From: Alphaproteobacteria bacterium
GTDB taxonomy: Bacteria > Pseudomonadota > Alphaproteobacteria > VGDZ01
Direction of reading: 5' to 3'
DNA: 64,000 nucleotides
Assembly: GCA_016869515.1 (NCBI GenBank)
Contig: VGDZ01000005.1
Coordinates: forward strand, 1 to 64,000
The translations under genes and the position numbers were made by a program. Each line of letters begins with the position of its first letter. The stretch's first letter is position 1. The notes below the pieces were generated by a model. The model was given only the letters and a program-made list of their open reading frames with translations. It ran no database searches and was not told where the DNA came from. Below, in pieces: positions 18,308-29,615 of the stretch.

Positions 18308-19737
18308 TTCGACCCTCCGTCGACAGCTACCTCAGTCTCGACGCCCTCGCCGCGGGCATGCACGCCAAGCGATTTCAGCTTGCGGTGCAGCGCCGAGCGT
18401 TCCATGCCGACGAAATTGGCGGTGCGCGAGACGTTGCCGCTGAAGCGCGTCATCTGCGCGATCAGGTACTGGCGCTCGAACAGCTCGCGCGCCTCGCGCA
18501 GCGGCAGCGCCAGCATGTCGGCCTCGCCCGCACCTCGCATCATCGTCCCGTCGCCGCCGGTCAGTTCGGCCGGCAGCATGGCGGCGCGGATCGGCTCGGC
18601 CGGCGAACCCGGCGCCAGGATCAGAAGCTGTTCGACGACGTTGCGGAGCTGGCGCACATTGCCCGGCCAATCCAGGCCCTGCAGCGCCACCAGCGCGTCG
18701 TCGGCCAGGGTGCGCGCCGGCAGGCCCGCGGCCGCCGCCAGACGGACCATGAAATGCTTGGCCAACGGCGCCACGTCCTCTCGCCGTTCGGCCAATGCCG
18801 GTACCTTGACCGGCACCACCGCCAGACGGTGGTAGAGATCGGCCCGCAGCCGGCCCGCGGCGATCTCGGACTTGAGATCGCGGGCCGAGGCCGACACCAC
18901 CCGCACGTCGACCTTGACCCGGCCGACGCCGGGTCGCTCGAAGGCGGAATCGACCAGCGCGCGCAGGATCTTGCCCTGGGTCTCGAGCGGGAGGTCGACG
19001 ATCTCGTCGATGAACAGCGTGCCGTGATGGGCGCTTTCGAGGATGCCGGGCTGGCGCTCGCCGTTCGCCCCCTTGCCTTCCTCGCCGAACAGCGCACGCT
19101 CGAAGCGCTCGGGCGAAAGCGTCGCCGCCGGCAAGACGCGGAACGGGCCTTCGCCGCGCCGCGAGCGCGCATGCAGGATGCGCGCGCACAGTTCCTTGCC
19201 GCTCCCCGGCGGGCCGTTGAACAGCACCCGGCTGTTGGTCGGCGCCACCTTGTCGATCTGCTGGCGCAGCTGCATCAGCCCGTTCGAGTTGCCGATCAGC
19301 TCGCTTTCGTGGCCGGCGCGCAGCCTGAGTTCGCGGTTCTCGGCCACGATGCGGGCCTGCTCCAAAGCCCGGCCGATGGCCAGCAGCAGCCGCTCGGCGG
19401 TGAATGGCTTTTCGATGAAATCGTAGGCGCCGCGCTTGATCGCCGCCACCGCGGTTTCGATGTTGCCATGGCCCGAGATGATCAGCACCGGCAACTCGGC
19501 GTGACGCTTGCGGATCCAGTCCAGCAGCGCCAACCCATCCAGTTTCGAGCCCTGCAGCCAGATGTCGAGCAGCACCAGCGCCGGCACGCGGTGATTGATC
19601 GCCGCCATGGTCTGGTCGGAATCCGCCGCGCCGCGGGCCTCGTAGCCCTCGTCCTCGAGGATGCCGGATACCAGGCCGCGGATGTCGGTCTCGTCGTCGA
19701 CCACCAGGATGTCACGACGCACGGCGCAGATCTCCAC
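18304..19737 (-). CDS. ntrX: Nitrogen regulation response regulator NtrX
   Basis: ILVVDDETDIRGLVSGILEDEGYEA; LLDIWLQGS; AAA+ and Fis-type HTH; downstream of ntrY. Confidence 0.95.
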   Translation of the reverse strand: MEICAVRRDILVVDDETDIRGLVSGILEDEGYEARGAADSDQTMAAINHRVPALVLLDIWLQGSKLDGLALLDWIRKRHAELPVLIISGHGNIETAVAAIKRGAYDFIEKPFTAERLLLAIGRALEQARIVAENRELRLRAGHESELIGNSNGLMQLRQQIDKVAPTNSRVLFNGPPGSGKELCARILHARSRRGEGPFRVLPAATLSPERFERALFGEEGKGANGERQPGILESAHHGTLFIDEIVDLPLETQGKILRALVDSAFERPGVGRVKVDVRVVSASARDLKSEIAAGRLRADLYHRLAVVPVKVPALAERREDVAPLAKHFMVRLAAAAGLPARTLADDALVALQGLDWPGNVRQLRNVVEQLLILAPGSPAEPIRAAMLPAELTGGDGTMMRGAGEADMLALPLREARELFERQYLIAQMTRFSGNVSRTANFVGMERSALHRKLKSLGVHARGEGVETEVAVDGGSK

Positions 19738-21952
19738 CCGTCTCGGCCGCCGCGCGGGCTGCTGCCGGCGGCACCGCCGGCCAACTCAGCCGCGCCAGCG
19801 TGCCGCCGCCCGGCGCATCGTCCAGCGCCAGCCGGCCGCCATGATCCTCGATGATCTTGCGCACGATGGCGAGCCCAAGTCCGGTGCCGCGCGGCCGCGT
19901 CGTGACATAGGGCTCGGTCAGCCGGTCGCGCAATTCGCCCGGCAGGCCGCGACCGTTGTCGATCACCTCGATCGTCACCCCGCCCTCGCCCACGCCCAGC
20001 CGCAATTCGATCCGCCCGTCCTCGGCCCGCCCTTCCATCGCCTCGGCGGCGTTCTTGAGCAGGTTGGTCAGCGCCTGCGCGATCTGCCGTCCGTCGCAAT
20101 GCGCCCGCACCGTCTCGGCCGGAAGCTCGAACCGGTATTGGATCTGAGGATTGGCGAGTTGCTGGAGGAAGGTCGCCTGGCGCACCAGATCGCCGATGTC
20201 CTCGCTGCGGAACACCGGCGCCGGCAGCCGGGCGAAGGACGAGAACTCGTCGACCATGCGGCCGATGTCCTGCACCTGGCGGATGATGGTGTCGGTGCAG
20301 CGCTGGAAGATCTCGGGATCGCCCTGCAGCTGGGGCAGATAGCGCCGCCGCAGCCGCTCGGCCGAAAGCTGGATCGGCGTCAGCGGATTCTTGATCTCGT
20401 GGGCGATGCGGCGGGCGACATCGGCCCAGGCGGCGGTGCGCTGCGCCGCCAACAAATCCGAGATGTCGTCGAAGGTGACGACATAGCCCAGCACCTCGCC
20501 GGCATCGCCGCGCTCGGCGGCGACCCGCACCAGCAGGGTCTGCACCCTTCCCTGGCGCTTGAGTTCGATCTCGCCCTGCGCCAGCCGGTCGGGCCGCGCC
20601 CGGCAATCGCGCACCAACTGCGCCATCTCGGGCACGGCGTCCTCGATCGGGCGACCCTCCAGCTCCTCGCCGCGCATGCCGAGCAGGGTCGCGGCCGAAC
20701 GATTGGGCAGTTCGATCCGACCCTGCAAATCGAGGCCCAGCACGCCGGCCGACACGCCCGACAGCACCGCGGCGACGAAGCGGCGGCGTTCTTCGAGCTG
20801 GGCATTGGCCTGGATCAGGTCGCGGCGCTGGCCCTCGAGCTGGCCGGTCATGCGATTGAAGGCGCGCGACAGCGTGCCGATCTCGTCGTCGTCCTCGCCT
20901 TCGCGCACCCGCACGCCGAGATCGCCGCGCCGCGCCCGCTCGGTGGCCGAGACCAGCGCGCCGATCGGACCCGACAGCCGGGTCGCCATCTGCAGCCCCA
21001 CCAACACCGCCACCATCAGCATCAACAGCGCCACCACCAGGAACACCATGGCGAAGGTGATCTGGATCGAAGATCGCGTGCCTTCCAGCCGCTCGTAGGC
21101 CGCGGCCGCGCCACGCGCCCGGTCGGCATGGGCCAGCACGCGGGATTCGACGAACCGCCCGACCACCAGATAGGCATCGACCAGCCGGTTGAGCTTGACC
21201 ATCGCCCGCACCCGATCCTCGGTCTGATTGGCCAGGATCACCACCTCGCCGCGCCGCGCGCGCTCGAAGGCCTGGTCGGAAACCTTCTCGAACTCGAGCA
21301 CCAGCGACAGCGGCGCGCGCGCCAGCACCGTGCCGTCGCCGGCCTTGACGATGGCCTCGGGCAGCGAGCGCAACAGCGCCTGGCCGGTGACGAACTCGTC
21401 GAAGGCTCCGCCGTCGCGGATCAGGAACGGCGCCTGGCGGTCGATGTCGTTGGCCATCGCCAGCACTTCGGCGGTGATGGTCTTGCGGTGCTCCTCGACA
21501 TAGGCTTCGGCGACGACCCGGGAATCGGTCAGCACCCGCCGAACGCGCTCCGAGAACCAGGATTGCAGGCCGAGATCGAAGAACAGCACGGAAAAAATGC
21601 CGACGACGATGGTCGGCAGGATCGCCAGCGCGCTGAACAGCGCCGCCAAGCGGGTGTGCAGCTTGGAACCGGCCAGGCCCTGGCGGCGTTCCACCCATAG
21701 CCGCACCAAACGCCGCGCGATCAGCGCGCCCAAAAGAAGCAGTATCACCAGGTCGATCAGCAGCAGCACCAGCACGGTGCGCGGCGACGATCCGAAAGTG
21801 GCGTCGTTGAGGGCTTGGAAAGTGGCCACGCCCGAAATCAAGGCGGCGGCCGTCAGGAGATAGGCCAGCTTGCGCGACAGGCGATGGTGCCGCGCCCACG
21901 CCAAGAAGCGCTTCCAAAGCGGCTCTAAACTGGCAATGACGTCGCTGGCCAT
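19712..21952 (-). CDS. ntrY: Nitrogen regulation sensor histidine kinase NtrY
   Basis: N-terminal TMs, HAMP, PAS, ARRIAHEIKNPLTPIQLSAERLRRRY. Confidence 0.96.
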   Translation of the reverse strand: MASDVIASLEPLWKRFLAWARHHRLSRKLAYLLTAAALISGVATFQALNDATFGSSPRTVLVLLLIDLVILLLLGALIARRLVRLWVERRQGLAGSKLHTRLAALFSALAILPTIVVGIFSVLFFDLGLQSWFSERVRRVLTDSRVVAEAYVEEHRKTITAEVLAMANDIDRQAPFLIRDGGAFDEFVTGQALLRSLPEAIVKAGDGTVLARAPLSLVLEFEKVSDQAFERARRGEVVILANQTEDRVRAMVKLNRLVDAYLVVGRFVESRVLAHADRARGAAAAYERLEGTRSSIQITFAMVFLVVALLMLMVAVLVGLQMATRLSGPIGALVSATERARRGDLGVRVREGEDDDEIGTLSRAFNRMTGQLEGQRRDLIQANAQLEERRRFVAAVLSGVSAGVLGLDLQGRIELPNRSAATLLGMRGEELEGRPIEDAVPEMAQLVRDCRARPDRLAQGEIELKRQGRVQTLLVRVAAERGDAGEVLGYVVTFDDISDLLAAQRTAAWADVARRIAHEIKNPLTPIQLSAERLRRRYLPQLQGDPEIFQRCTDTIIRQVQDIGRMVDEFSSFARLPAPVFRSEDIGDLVRQATFLQQLANPQIQYRFELPAETVRAHCDGRQIAQALTNLLKNAAEAMEGRAEDGRIELRLGVGEGGVTIEVIDNGRGLPGELRDRLTEPYVTTRPRGTGLGLAIVRKIIEDHGGRLALDDAPGGGTLARLSWPAVPPAAARAAAETGGDLRRAS

Positions 21953-22008
21953 GCTTTCCCTGTGGCTCGAAAGCCACGGAATCTATCACACTCTGTTGCT
22001 CGCATGCA

Positions 22009-23460
22009 TCAGTCGCTCCTGGCGCCCCTACTGACCTCGATGCGCAGGGTCTCGATCCGCTTGCGCAAGGTGTTGCGATTCAGTCCCAACAACTCCGCCG
22101 CACGCAGTTGATTGCCTCGGGTCGCGGCCAGCGCGGCAAGGATCAGCGGCCGTTCGACCTCGGCCAAGACGCGGTCGTAGAGCCCAGGCGGCGGCAGGCG
22201 GTCGCCATGAGCAGCGAAATAGCGCTTGAGATGGAATTCGACCGCTTGACCCAGATTGTCGTCGTCTGCACGCCTCGGGGTCTCGGCGCTCCTCAGATCG
22301 GCCAACTCGACCTCGATCACTTCGGCGCCGATGGTCTCTTGGGCATAGAGCGCCGCCAGGCGCCGCACCAGGTTTTCGAGTTCGCGTACATTGCCCGGCC
22401 AACGATGGCGTTGCAGCCGCTCGAACGCCTGCGGATCGAAGCTCTTGGCGGGCAAGCCCTCGCGCGTCGCTTGCGCCAGGAAATGCCGCGCCAGATCGGG
22501 AATGTCCTCGGCCCGCTCGCGCAAGGGCGGCAAGCGGATCGGCACTACGTTCAGGCGGTAATAAAGGTCCTCGCGGAACTGGCCGCGGTCGATCCATTGC
22601 CGCAGATCGCGGTTGGTGGCGGCGATAATGCGAACGTCGGTGCGCACCGGGGTGCGGCCGCCGACGCTGGTGTATTCGCCCTGCTGGAGAACACGCAGCA
22701 GGCGGGTCTGGGCCTCGGGCGGCATGTCCCCGATCTCGTCGAGGAACAGCGTGCCGCCTTCCGCCTGCTCGAAGCGGCCGGTGACGCGCATATGGGCGCC
22801 GGTGAACGACCCCTTTTCGTGCCCGAACAGCTCGCTCTCGATCAGCTCGCGCGGAATCGCCGCCATGTTGACGGCGACGAAGGGGCCGTTGCGGCGCTTG
22901 CCGTAATCGTGCAGCGCGCGCGCCGCCAGCTCTTTGCCGGTGCCGGACTCGCCGGTGATCATCACCGTCAAGTCGGTCTGCATCAGCCGCGCCAGCACGC
23001 GGTAGATCTCCTGCATCGCCGGCGAGCGGCCGATCAGCGGCAGGCGCTCGCTTTCCTCGCCCGCCGGCTCGGGCCGCGCCGCCGGATCGCGCGGCGCCGC
23101 CAGCGCCCGCGCCACCAGCGCGCCCAATTCCTGCAGATCGAACGGCTTGGGCAGATAGTCGTAGGCGCCGCGCTCGGTCGCCCGGATCGCGGTCAAGAGC
23201 GTGTTCTGCGCGCTCATCACGATCACCGGCAGTTCGGGCCGCAGCTTCTTGATGCGCGGCAGCAGGTCGAGACCGTTGCCGTCCGGCATCAGCACGTCGA
23301 TGATGGCAACGTCGCCCTCGCCATCGGACACCCAGCGCCACAGCGTGGCGGCGTTGCCGGTCGAGCGCACCGCATGTCCCTGGCGCGCCAGCGCGTGATC
23401 CAGCACGGTGCGGATGCCGCGATCGTCGTCGGCCACCAGCACGGTGGCGATGCGGCTCAT
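22009..23460 (-). CDS. ntrC: Nitrogen regulation protein NR(I), NtrC
   Basis: [53 protein letters not shown]; Fis-type HTH. Confidence 0.97.
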   Translation of the reverse strand: MSRIATVLVADDDRGIRTVLDHALARQGHAVRSTGNAATLWRWVSDGEGDVAIIDVLMPDGNGLDLLPRIKKLRPELPVIVMSAQNTLLTAIRATERGAYDYLPKPFDLQELGALVARALAAPRDPAARPEPAGEESERLPLIGRSPAMQEIYRVLARLMQTDLTVMITGESGTGKELAARALHDYGKRRNGPFVAVNMAAIPRELIESELFGHEKGSFTGAHMRVTGRFEQAEGGTLFLDEIGDMPPEAQTRLLRVLQQGEYTSVGGRTPVRTDVRIIAATNRDLRQWIDRGQFREDLYYRLNVVPIRLPPLRERAEDIPDLARHFLAQATREGLPAKSFDPQAFERLQRHRWPGNVRELENLVRRLAALYAQETIGAEVIEVELADLRSAETPRRADDDNLGQAVEFHLKRYFAAHGDRLPPPGLYDRVLAEVERPLILAALAATRGNQLRAAELLGLNRNTLRKRIETLRIEVSRGARSD

Positions 23461-24578
23461 GGCGCGCCCTCGTCCCGCCACACCGGCAGGCGGACGCGAA
23501 ACGCGGTACGGCCGGGCTGGGAATCCCACTCCACCACGCCGCCATGGTCCTCGACGATCTTGGCCACCATCGCCAATCCGAGACCGGTGCCGCCGGCCTT
23601 GGCGCTGACGAAGGGATCGAACAGATGCTCGCGGATGTCCTCGGGCACGCCGCCGCCATTGTCTTGGATGGTGACTTCGATCGGCAGTTCGAGGCGCGCC
23701 CGGCCGCGGGTTGCCTGCGCCAAGCGCACGCCGTGGCGATAGGCGGTGCCGACGACGATCTCGCCGGCGACCTCGGGTGCGGCCTCGCAGGCGTTCTTGA
23801 TCAGGTTGAGGAAGGCCTGCACCAGCCGGTCGCGCGCACCCAGCACCGGCGGCAGCGAGGGATCGTAGCGCTCGACCACGCGCTTGCCGCGGCCGAAGCC
23901 GGCCTCGGCGATGCGGCGGACATGCTCCAGCACTTCGTGGATGTTGACCGGGCCGCGATCCAGCGGCCGGCGGTCGGCGAAAGTCTCCATGCGGTCGACC
24001 AGGGCGCAGATACGATCGGATTCGTCGCGGATCAGCCGCGCCAGCGCCTGATCCTCGCCGCCGACGGCCTGTTCGAGCAATTGCGCCGCACCGCGAATGC
24101 CGGAAAGCGGATTCTTGACCTCGTGCGCCAGCACCGCCGCCATGCCCGAAACCGACCGCGCCGCGCCGCGATGCATCAGCTGACGGTCCATCAGCTGGGC
24201 GATGGCGCGCTCCTGCAGCCAGATCGCCACCGTACCCGGCGCTTCGGCGATCGGGCAGACCATGACGTTGACGGTGTGAAAGCCATAGCGCGGCGTGCCG
24301 ATCTCGATGCCGTATTCGTAGACCGTGCCGCCGGCGCGGGCCTGGCCGATCAGGTCCAGCAAGGGATGGCCGAAAGACAGCAGGCTTTCGAAGCGGGTGC
24401 CGATCAGATGCGTGGCGCCGGTACGAAAGAACTGTTCGGCGGCCGGGTTGGCCGAACGTATGCGGCCCTCGCCGTCGAGCACCAGAAGCGGTTCGGGCAG
24501 CGATTGGACCAGCGCCTCGGCGCCCGGCGCCGACGCCGGCGCTCGGGACTCGCGCCGCCGCAGCGCGCCGCGCTTCAC
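23457..24578 (-). CDS. ntrB: Nitrogen regulation histidine kinase NtrB (GlnL)
   Basis: [45 protein letters not shown] start. Confidence 0.95.
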   Translation of the reverse strand: MKRGALRRRESRAPASAPGAEALVQSLPEPLLVLDGEGRIRSANPAAEQFFRTGATHLIGTRFESLLSFGHPLLDLIGQARAGGTVYEYGIEIGTPRYGFHTVNVMVCPIAEAPGTVAIWLQERAIAQLMDRQLMHRGAARSVSGMAAVLAHEVKNPLSGIRGAAQLLEQAVGGEDQALARLIRDESDRICALVDRMETFADRRPLDRGPVNIHEVLEHVRRIAEAGFGRGKRVVERYDPSLPPVLGARDRLVQAFLNLIKNACEAAPEVAGEIVVGTAYRHGVRLAQATRGRARLELPIEVTIQDNGGGVPEDIREHLFDPFVSAKAGGTGLGLAMVAKIVEDHGGVVEWDSQPGRTAFRVRLPVWRDEGAP

Positions 24579-25579
24579 GATGCCGCCGCCGACAGCGGCG
24601 CCGGCCGCGCCAGCAAGTCGTCGAAGAACCGTCGGGACAGCGCCGCCACCGCGGCCGGATCGGCCATCTGGTTGACCGCATCGCGGAAGGCATTGGCGCC
24701 GGGCAGTCCCTTGACGTACCAGCCGATATGCTTGCGCGCCAGGCGCACGCCGATGTCGCTGCCGTGGTGGCTCAGCATGTCGTCGTAATGGCGCAGCACG
24801 ACCTCGCGCCGCTCGGCCAAATCGGGATCGGGCAGGCGCCGGCCGCCGTCGAGAAAGGCCATGATCTGGCCCAGCAGCCAAGGCCGGCCATAGGCGCCGC
24901 GGCCGACCATCACCCCGTCGGCTCCCGATCGATCGAGGATGGCACGCGCATCTTCCACGGTCTTGACGTCGCCATTGGCCACCACCGGCACCGACACCGC
25001 GTTCTTGACTTGACGGATGAAGGCCCAGTCGGCCTGGCCGTTGAACATCTGGTTGCGGGTACGGCCGTGGACGGTGATCAGCTTGATGCCGCAATCCTCG
25101 GCGATCTTGGCCAGCCGCGGCGCGTTGCGGTTGCGCTCGTCCCAGCCGGTGCGCATCTTCAGCGTCACCGGCACCGAGACCGCGCGCACCGTGGCTTCGA
25201 TGATGCGCGCCGCCTTGTCCTCGTGGCGCATCAGCGCCGAGCCGGCCTCGCCGTTGACCACCTTCTTCACCGGGCAGCCCATGTTGATGTCGATGACCTC
25301 GGCGCCCATGTCCTGGTTGAGACGCGCCGCCTCGGCCATGCGCTCGGGCTCGCAGCCCGCCAGTTGGACCACGCGCGGATGGGCGTCGCCGTCGCAAGCC
25401 GCTTTTTTCAGCGACTCGCGGGTATGACGAATCATCGCCTCGCTGGCGATCATTTCCGACACCACCATGCCGGCACCGAATCGCTTTACCAAGCGCCGGA
25501 AAGGAAGGTCGGTGACGCCCGACATGGGCGCCAAGACGACGGGGGATTCAAGAGCAATTGGGCCGATACGAATGGTCAT
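24575..25579 (-). CDS. dusB: tRNA-dihydrouridine synthase (DusB/NifR3)
   Basis: [49 protein letters not shown]. Confidence 0.96.
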   Translation of the reverse strand: MTIRIGPIALESPVVLAPMSGVTDLPFRRLVKRFGAGMVVSEMIASEAMIRHTRESLKKAACDGDAHPRVVQLAGCEPERMAEAARLNQDMGAEVIDINMGCPVKKVVNGEAGSALMRHEDKAARIIEATVRAVSVPVTLKMRTGWDERNRNAPRLAKIAEDCGIKLITVHGRTRNQMFNGQADWAFIRQVKNAVSVPVVANGDVKTVEDARAILDRSGADGVMVGRGAYGRPWLLGQIMAFLDGGRRLPDPDLAERREVVLRHYDDMLSHHGSDIGVRLARKHIGWYVKGLPGANAFRDAVNQMADPAAVAALSRRFFDDLLARPAPLSAAAS

Positions 25580-25693
25580 TTTTTGGGCAAGGTCCAAATT
25601 TGCCCGGCTTTTAGGCAATGCCCCAAATGGAGTCAACGCGACATTACGCATCACAACTAGCCAGAAAGCGGACCGGGACTTACCATCGCGGAC

Positions 25694-26860
25694 ATGGCGA
25701 CCTATGCGCTGATCGTTGCCGCCGGCAGCAGCACCCGTTTCGGCGGGCCGGTCCCCAAGCAATATCGCGACTTGGCCGGACGCTCGGTGCTGTATCGCAG
25801 CGCCAAGGCCTTCGTCGAGCATCCGGCCGTCGCTGGGGTGAAAGTCGTGATTCGCGCCGAAGACGAGGCACGCTATCGCGCCGCGGTCGCCGGACTCGAT
25901 CTGCTGGAACCCGTCGGCGGCGGCGAGACGCGCCAGGACTCGGTTCGCTTGGGCCTGGAAAGCTTGTGCGACCGCAGACCCGACGGCGTACTGATTCACG
26001 ATGGCGCGCGGCCATTGGTCGTGCCCGCGCTGATCGATCGCGTCGTGACGGCGCTGGCCGCGCACCCAGGCGCCATCCCGGCATTGGCGGTGGCGGATAC
26101 CCTCAAGCGCGGCCGTGACGGTTTGATTGCCGGCACCGTGCCGCGCGAGGGCTTGCACCGCGCCCAAACGCCGCAAGGCTTTCGCTTCGATGACATCTTG
26201 GCCGCCCATCGCGCCGCCGCCGGCCAAAGCCTGACCGACGATGCCGCCGTGGCCGAGGCGCATGGCTTGGCGGTGGCGCTGGTCGATGGCGGCGAGGACA
26301 ACCTCAAGATCACGACCGAGGACGATCTGCGGCGCGCCGAACGCCTGGTGTGGTCGCGCCTGCCTGAGACCCGCGTCGGCCAGGGCTACGATGTGCATCG
26401 CCTGGGCCCGGGCGGCCCGATCACGTTGTGCGGCGTGGCGATTCCGCACGACCGCGCGCTGATCGGCCATTCCGATGCCGATGTCGGCCTGCACGCCCTG
26501 ACCGATGCGCTGCTGGGCGCGCTGGGTCAGGGCGATCTCGGCCAGCACTTCCCGCCCACCGATGCGCGCTGGAAGGGCGCGCCCAGCGCCACCTTCCTGC
26601 GCCATGCCGGCGAATTGGTGGCGCGCGCCGGCGGGCTGATCGCGCATCTCGACGTGACCCTGATCTGCGAGCGGCCCAAGATCGCGCCCCATCGCCAGGC
26701 GATGCGGGCGGCGATCGCGGCCACGCTCGGCATCGCCCTCGAGCGGGTCTCGGTCAAGGCCACCACCACCGAAGGTCTCGGCCTGACCGGCCGCGGCGAA
26801 GGCATCGCCGCACAAGCCGTGGCGACGATCCGTTTGCCGCCGGCGGGAGACGCGCGGTGA
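25694..26860 (+). CDS. ispDF: Bifunctional IspD/IspF
   Basis: [18 protein letters not shown] and [47 protein letters not shown]. Confidence 0.97.
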   Translation: MATYALIVAAGSSTRFGGPVPKQYRDLAGRSVLYRSAKAFVEHPAVAGVKVVIRAEDEARYRAAVAGLDLLEPVGGGETRQDSVRLGLESLCDRRPDGVLIHDGARPLVVPALIDRVVTALAAHPGAIPALAVADTLKRGRDGLIAGTVPREGLHRAQTPQGFRFDDILAAHRAAAGQSLTDDAAVAEAHGLAVALVDGGEDNLKITTEDDLRRAERLVWSRLPETRVGQGYDVHRLGPGGPITLCGVAIPHDRALIGHSDADVGLHALTDALLGALGQGDLGQHFPPTDARWKGAPSATFLRHAGELVARAGGLIAHLDVTLICERPKIAPHRQAMRAAIAATLGIALERVSVKATTTEGLGLTGRGEGIAAQAVATIRLPPAGDAR

Positions 26861-27333
26861 AGCCGCTGCTGGCGGATCCCGCGACCTGGCTCGCCACCTG
26901 GTTCGGCGTCGGGCTGCTGCCCGGGCCGCAAGGAACCTGGGCCTCGCTGGCAGCCCTGCCCTTTGCCGCGCTGTTCCTGTCCTGGGGCGGCGCTTTCGTA
27001 CTGCTGATGGCGACGGCGCTGATTGCGCTGGTCGGCATTTGGGCCAGCGACCGGGTCGCGGCCCGCATGCGGATCGAGGATCCGGGCGCGATCGTGATCG
27101 ACGAAGTGGCCGGTCAATGGCTGGCGCTCGCCATTCTCGCTGCGGCGGGAACCGCCGACTGGATGGGCTATGGCTTGGCCTTCGTCCTGTTTCGCGCCGC
27201 CGACATCGTCAAGCCCTGGCCGGTCAGCTGGGCCGAACGCGCATTGCCCGGAGGGCTCGGGGTGATGGCCGACGATCTGGTGGCCGGGATCTATGCCGGC
27301 GCGCTGGCGGCAGCCTTGCGGGCCTGGCTGTGA
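26857..27333 (+). CDS. pgpA: Phosphatidylglycerophosphatase A
   Basis: [39 protein letters not shown] start with overlap. Confidence 0.95.
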   Translation: MKPLLADPATWLATWFGVGLLPGPQGTWASLAALPFAALFLSWGGAFVLLMATALIALVGIWASDRVAARMRIEDPGAIVIDEVAGQWLALAILAAAGTADWMGYGLAFVLFRAADIVKPWPVSWAERALPGGLGVMADDLVAGIYAGALAAALRAWL

Positions 27334-27863
27334 CGCCCGACCTGATCGCCGCCGCCGATCGCTTGCTGCGGGCCTGCCGCCAGCGGCGCGTGATGTTGGC
27401 GACTGCCGAGTCCTGCACCGGCGGCCTGATCGCAGCGCTTTTGACCGAAGTCGCCGGCAGTTCGGACGTGGTCGAACGCGGCTTCGTGACATATTCCAAC
27501 GCCGCCAAGACGTCGCTTTTGGGCGTGCCCGAGGCACTGCTGGCGGTCCATGGCGCGGTCAGCGAACCGGTCGCCCGCGCCATGGCCGAGGGTGTATTGG
27601 CCGCTGCGCCGGCCTGCGGCCTGGCCCTGGCCGTGACCGGCATCGCCGGACCTTCCGGCGGTTCGGCCGAGAAACCGATCGGGCTGGTGCATGGGGCGGC
27701 GGCAAGGCGCGAAGGCGGCCTGGTGCTGCACCGCCGCCAGGTTTTTGCCGGCGATCGCGGCGCCATTCGCCGCGCAGCCGCCTTGGCGGCGCTTGAACTC
27801 GGGGTCGAGATTCTAGGGCATGATCGATCGGTCTCGAACCGCGAGGTTCAAGACCGATCGTGA
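27330..27863 (+). CDS. CinA C-terminal family nicotinamide-nucleotide amidohydrolase
   Basis: MLATAESCTGGLIAALLTEVAGSSDVVERGFVTYSNAAK; AVTGIAGPSGGSAEKPIGLV; last ~13 codons lie in a palindromic repeat. Confidence 0.92.
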   Translation: MTPDLIAAADRLLRACRQRRVMLATAESCTGGLIAALLTEVAGSSDVVERGFVTYSNAAKTSLLGVPEALLAVHGAVSEPVARAMAEGVLAAAPACGLALAVTGIAGPSGGSAEKPIGLVHGAAARREGGLVLHRRQVFAGDRGAIRRAAALAALELGVEILGHDRSVSNREVQDRS

Positions 27864-27873
27864 ATCAAGCCCT
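27815..27873. repeat. 59-bp palindromic element (copy A), at the 3' end of cinA(C)
   Basis: AGGGCATGAT-CGATCGGTCTCGAACC-GCGA-GGTTCAAGACCGATCG-TGA-ATCAAGCCCT; related to 62442-62500. Confidence 0.85.
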
Positions 27874-29086
27874 AGCCTAGGGCGCCGATTTTCTTGCCGC
27901 GGCTGATCGGCAGGGTGATGGTGGCCGCGGTGCCGAAGCCAGGCCGCGACTTGATTTCGAACTCGCCGTTCATCAATTCGACCAGCATCCTGGCCACCGG
28001 CAGCCCGAGACCGCTGCCCGAGCCGGTGCCGACGAACGGCTTCATCGCCTTGACCAGCTCCTCGGGCGCGATGCCGACGCCGTTGTCGCTGATCACCAGG
28101 ATCAGCACCCGCGCGCCGACATGGGCCTTGGCCTCGACGCTGACCCGGCCGCCGCGCTTGGTGGCGCGGATGGCGTTGGCGACGACATTGTCGAGCGCGC
28201 GCTGGAGATGCGAGGGATCGGCATAGATCTCGGGCAAATCGCGCCCCACCGAAAGCTCGAAACTGATGCCGGCCTCGGCCGCGCTCTTTTCGAACCGCTT
28301 GGCCAAGGCCTCCAGGGCCTCGGCGACGTCGATCGCCTTGGGCCGCACCGGCAACTGGCCGGTTTCGCCGCGATAGAGATCAAGCAGATCGGTGACGATG
28401 CGCTGCATGCCCTGCCCGGCCTCCAGGATCGAGGCGGCATAGTCCTTGTACCGCGGATCGGAATGCGGGCCATGCGCTTCGTCGCGCAGCAGTTCGGCGA
28501 AGCCGGTGACGACGTTGAGCGGCGTGCGCAAATCGTGAATCAGCCCGGCCGGCGGCACCATGCGTTCGCCCAGCGCCTCTTCGCGCGCCGACAGCCGACG
28601 CTCGAGCAGCTGGTGGCCGACTCGCATCAATTCGAGACCTTGGTCGAGCCGCCTGGCGCGCTGCGCGGTCAGCGCCAGCAGCGCCATCGCCCGCACCTTG
28701 CGCCTCAGCTTCCCGCCCGTTTGGTCGCGAAAGATGGCTTCGATGTGATCGGGCACGCGGCCGCGTTCGGCCCCGCCCGATGCCACCACCAGCGCCCGCC
28801 AGCTTTCCGACCAGCCGGTGCCGATGCCGGCCGGAGACAGCTTCATTCCCTCGACATCGACCATCACCACCAGCGCATCGTCGGCCGAATGGCGCGCCAT
28901 CAGATCGGCATCGCCCTCCAGGCGGGCGATCGGCGCATAGCCCTCGCCAGCCAAGGATTCGTCGAGCCAGCGCGCCAGATTGGGTTCCGGGCTCAGCAGC
29001 ACCAGCCGCGCCAACCGCGCCTCGGGCAAGGTCGTGCGATGCGGCTCGTTAGCGTTCAGATCGCGCGACGAATTGTTGGCCGTCAT
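27872..29086 (-). CDS. Sensor histidine kinase (soluble) with receiver-like N-terminus
   Basis: LIHDLRTPLNVVTGFAELL; NVVANAIRATKRGG; GSGLGLPVARMLVE. Confidence 0.87.
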   Translation of the reverse strand: MTANNSSRDLNANEPHRTTLPEARLARLVLLSPEPNLARWLDESLAGEGYAPIARLEGDADLMARHSADDALVVMVDVEGMKLSPAGIGTGWSESWRALVVASGGAERGRVPDHIEAIFRDQTGGKLRRKVRAMALLALTAQRARRLDQGLELMRVGHQLLERRLSAREEALGERMVPPAGLIHDLRTPLNVVTGFAELLRDEAHGPHSDPRYKDYAASILEAGQGMQRIVTDLLDLYRGETGQLPVRPKAIDVAEALEALAKRFEKSAAEAGISFELSVGRDLPEIYADPSHLQRALDNVVANAIRATKRGGRVSVEAKAHVGARVLILVISDNGVGIAPEELVKAMKPFVGTGSGSGLGLPVARMLVELMNGEFEIKSRPGFGTAATITLPISRGKKIGALG

Positions 29087-29170
29087 CCTAGGCCGCCATC
29101 CTTCCCGCCCTCGCCTCGGGCCGGGCGTCCAGTTCTGATCCGCAGGACATTGCCCACCCTCTGCGCATTG

Positions 29171-29614
29171 CTACTGAGAGGAGTTCAAATTTGCAAGCGA
29201 ATTTGCCCGGATCTCGAAGGCGTGCACCATCCGCCGCACCGCCTCGTTGAACACCGGCTCCATCAGCCGCTGCAGCAGCTTGGACTTGAATTCGAAATCG
29301 ATGAAGAAGTCGACCTCGGTTCCGGCGGCGGCCGGCCGGAAGATCCAATGATTGTCCAGCCGCCGGAACGGCCCGTCGATATAGGCGACGTCGATGCGGC
29401 CGGGCCGGTCGAGGGTGACACGCGAAGTGAACTGTTCGCGCAGCATCCGGAAGCCGATCGCCAGATCGCCCCACAGCACGTTGCCCTCGCGCCGGCGGAT
29501 GCGGCAGGCGACGCACCAGGGCAGGAATTCGGGATAGCGCTCGATATCCGCCACCAGATCGAACAGGAATTCGGGCGCATGCGGCAGCAGGCGCGTTTCG
29601 GCGTGGGTCGGCAA
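29171..29614 (-). CDS. COQ10/RatA-like START-domain protein (ubiquinone-binding)
   Basis: PEFLFDLVADIERYPEFLPWCVACRI; downstream of lipA. Confidence 0.9.
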   Translation of the reverse strand: MPTHAETRLLPHAPEFLFDLVADIERYPEFLPWCVACRIRRREGNVLWGDLAIGFRMLREQFTSRVTLDRPGRIDVAYIDGPFRRLDNHWIFRPAAAGTEVDFFIDFEFKSKLLQRLMEPVFNEAVRRMVHAFEIRANSLANLNSSQ

Positions 29615-29615
29615 A

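Noticed and set aside
19661-21700. 679-aa plus-strand ORF
   Set aside because: Antisense to ntrY; no recognisable domain and shadow-like composition.
24575-26815. 746-aa minus-strand ORF as a single protein
   Set aside because: Only 24575-25579 (dusB) has homology; the rest is antisense to ispDF.
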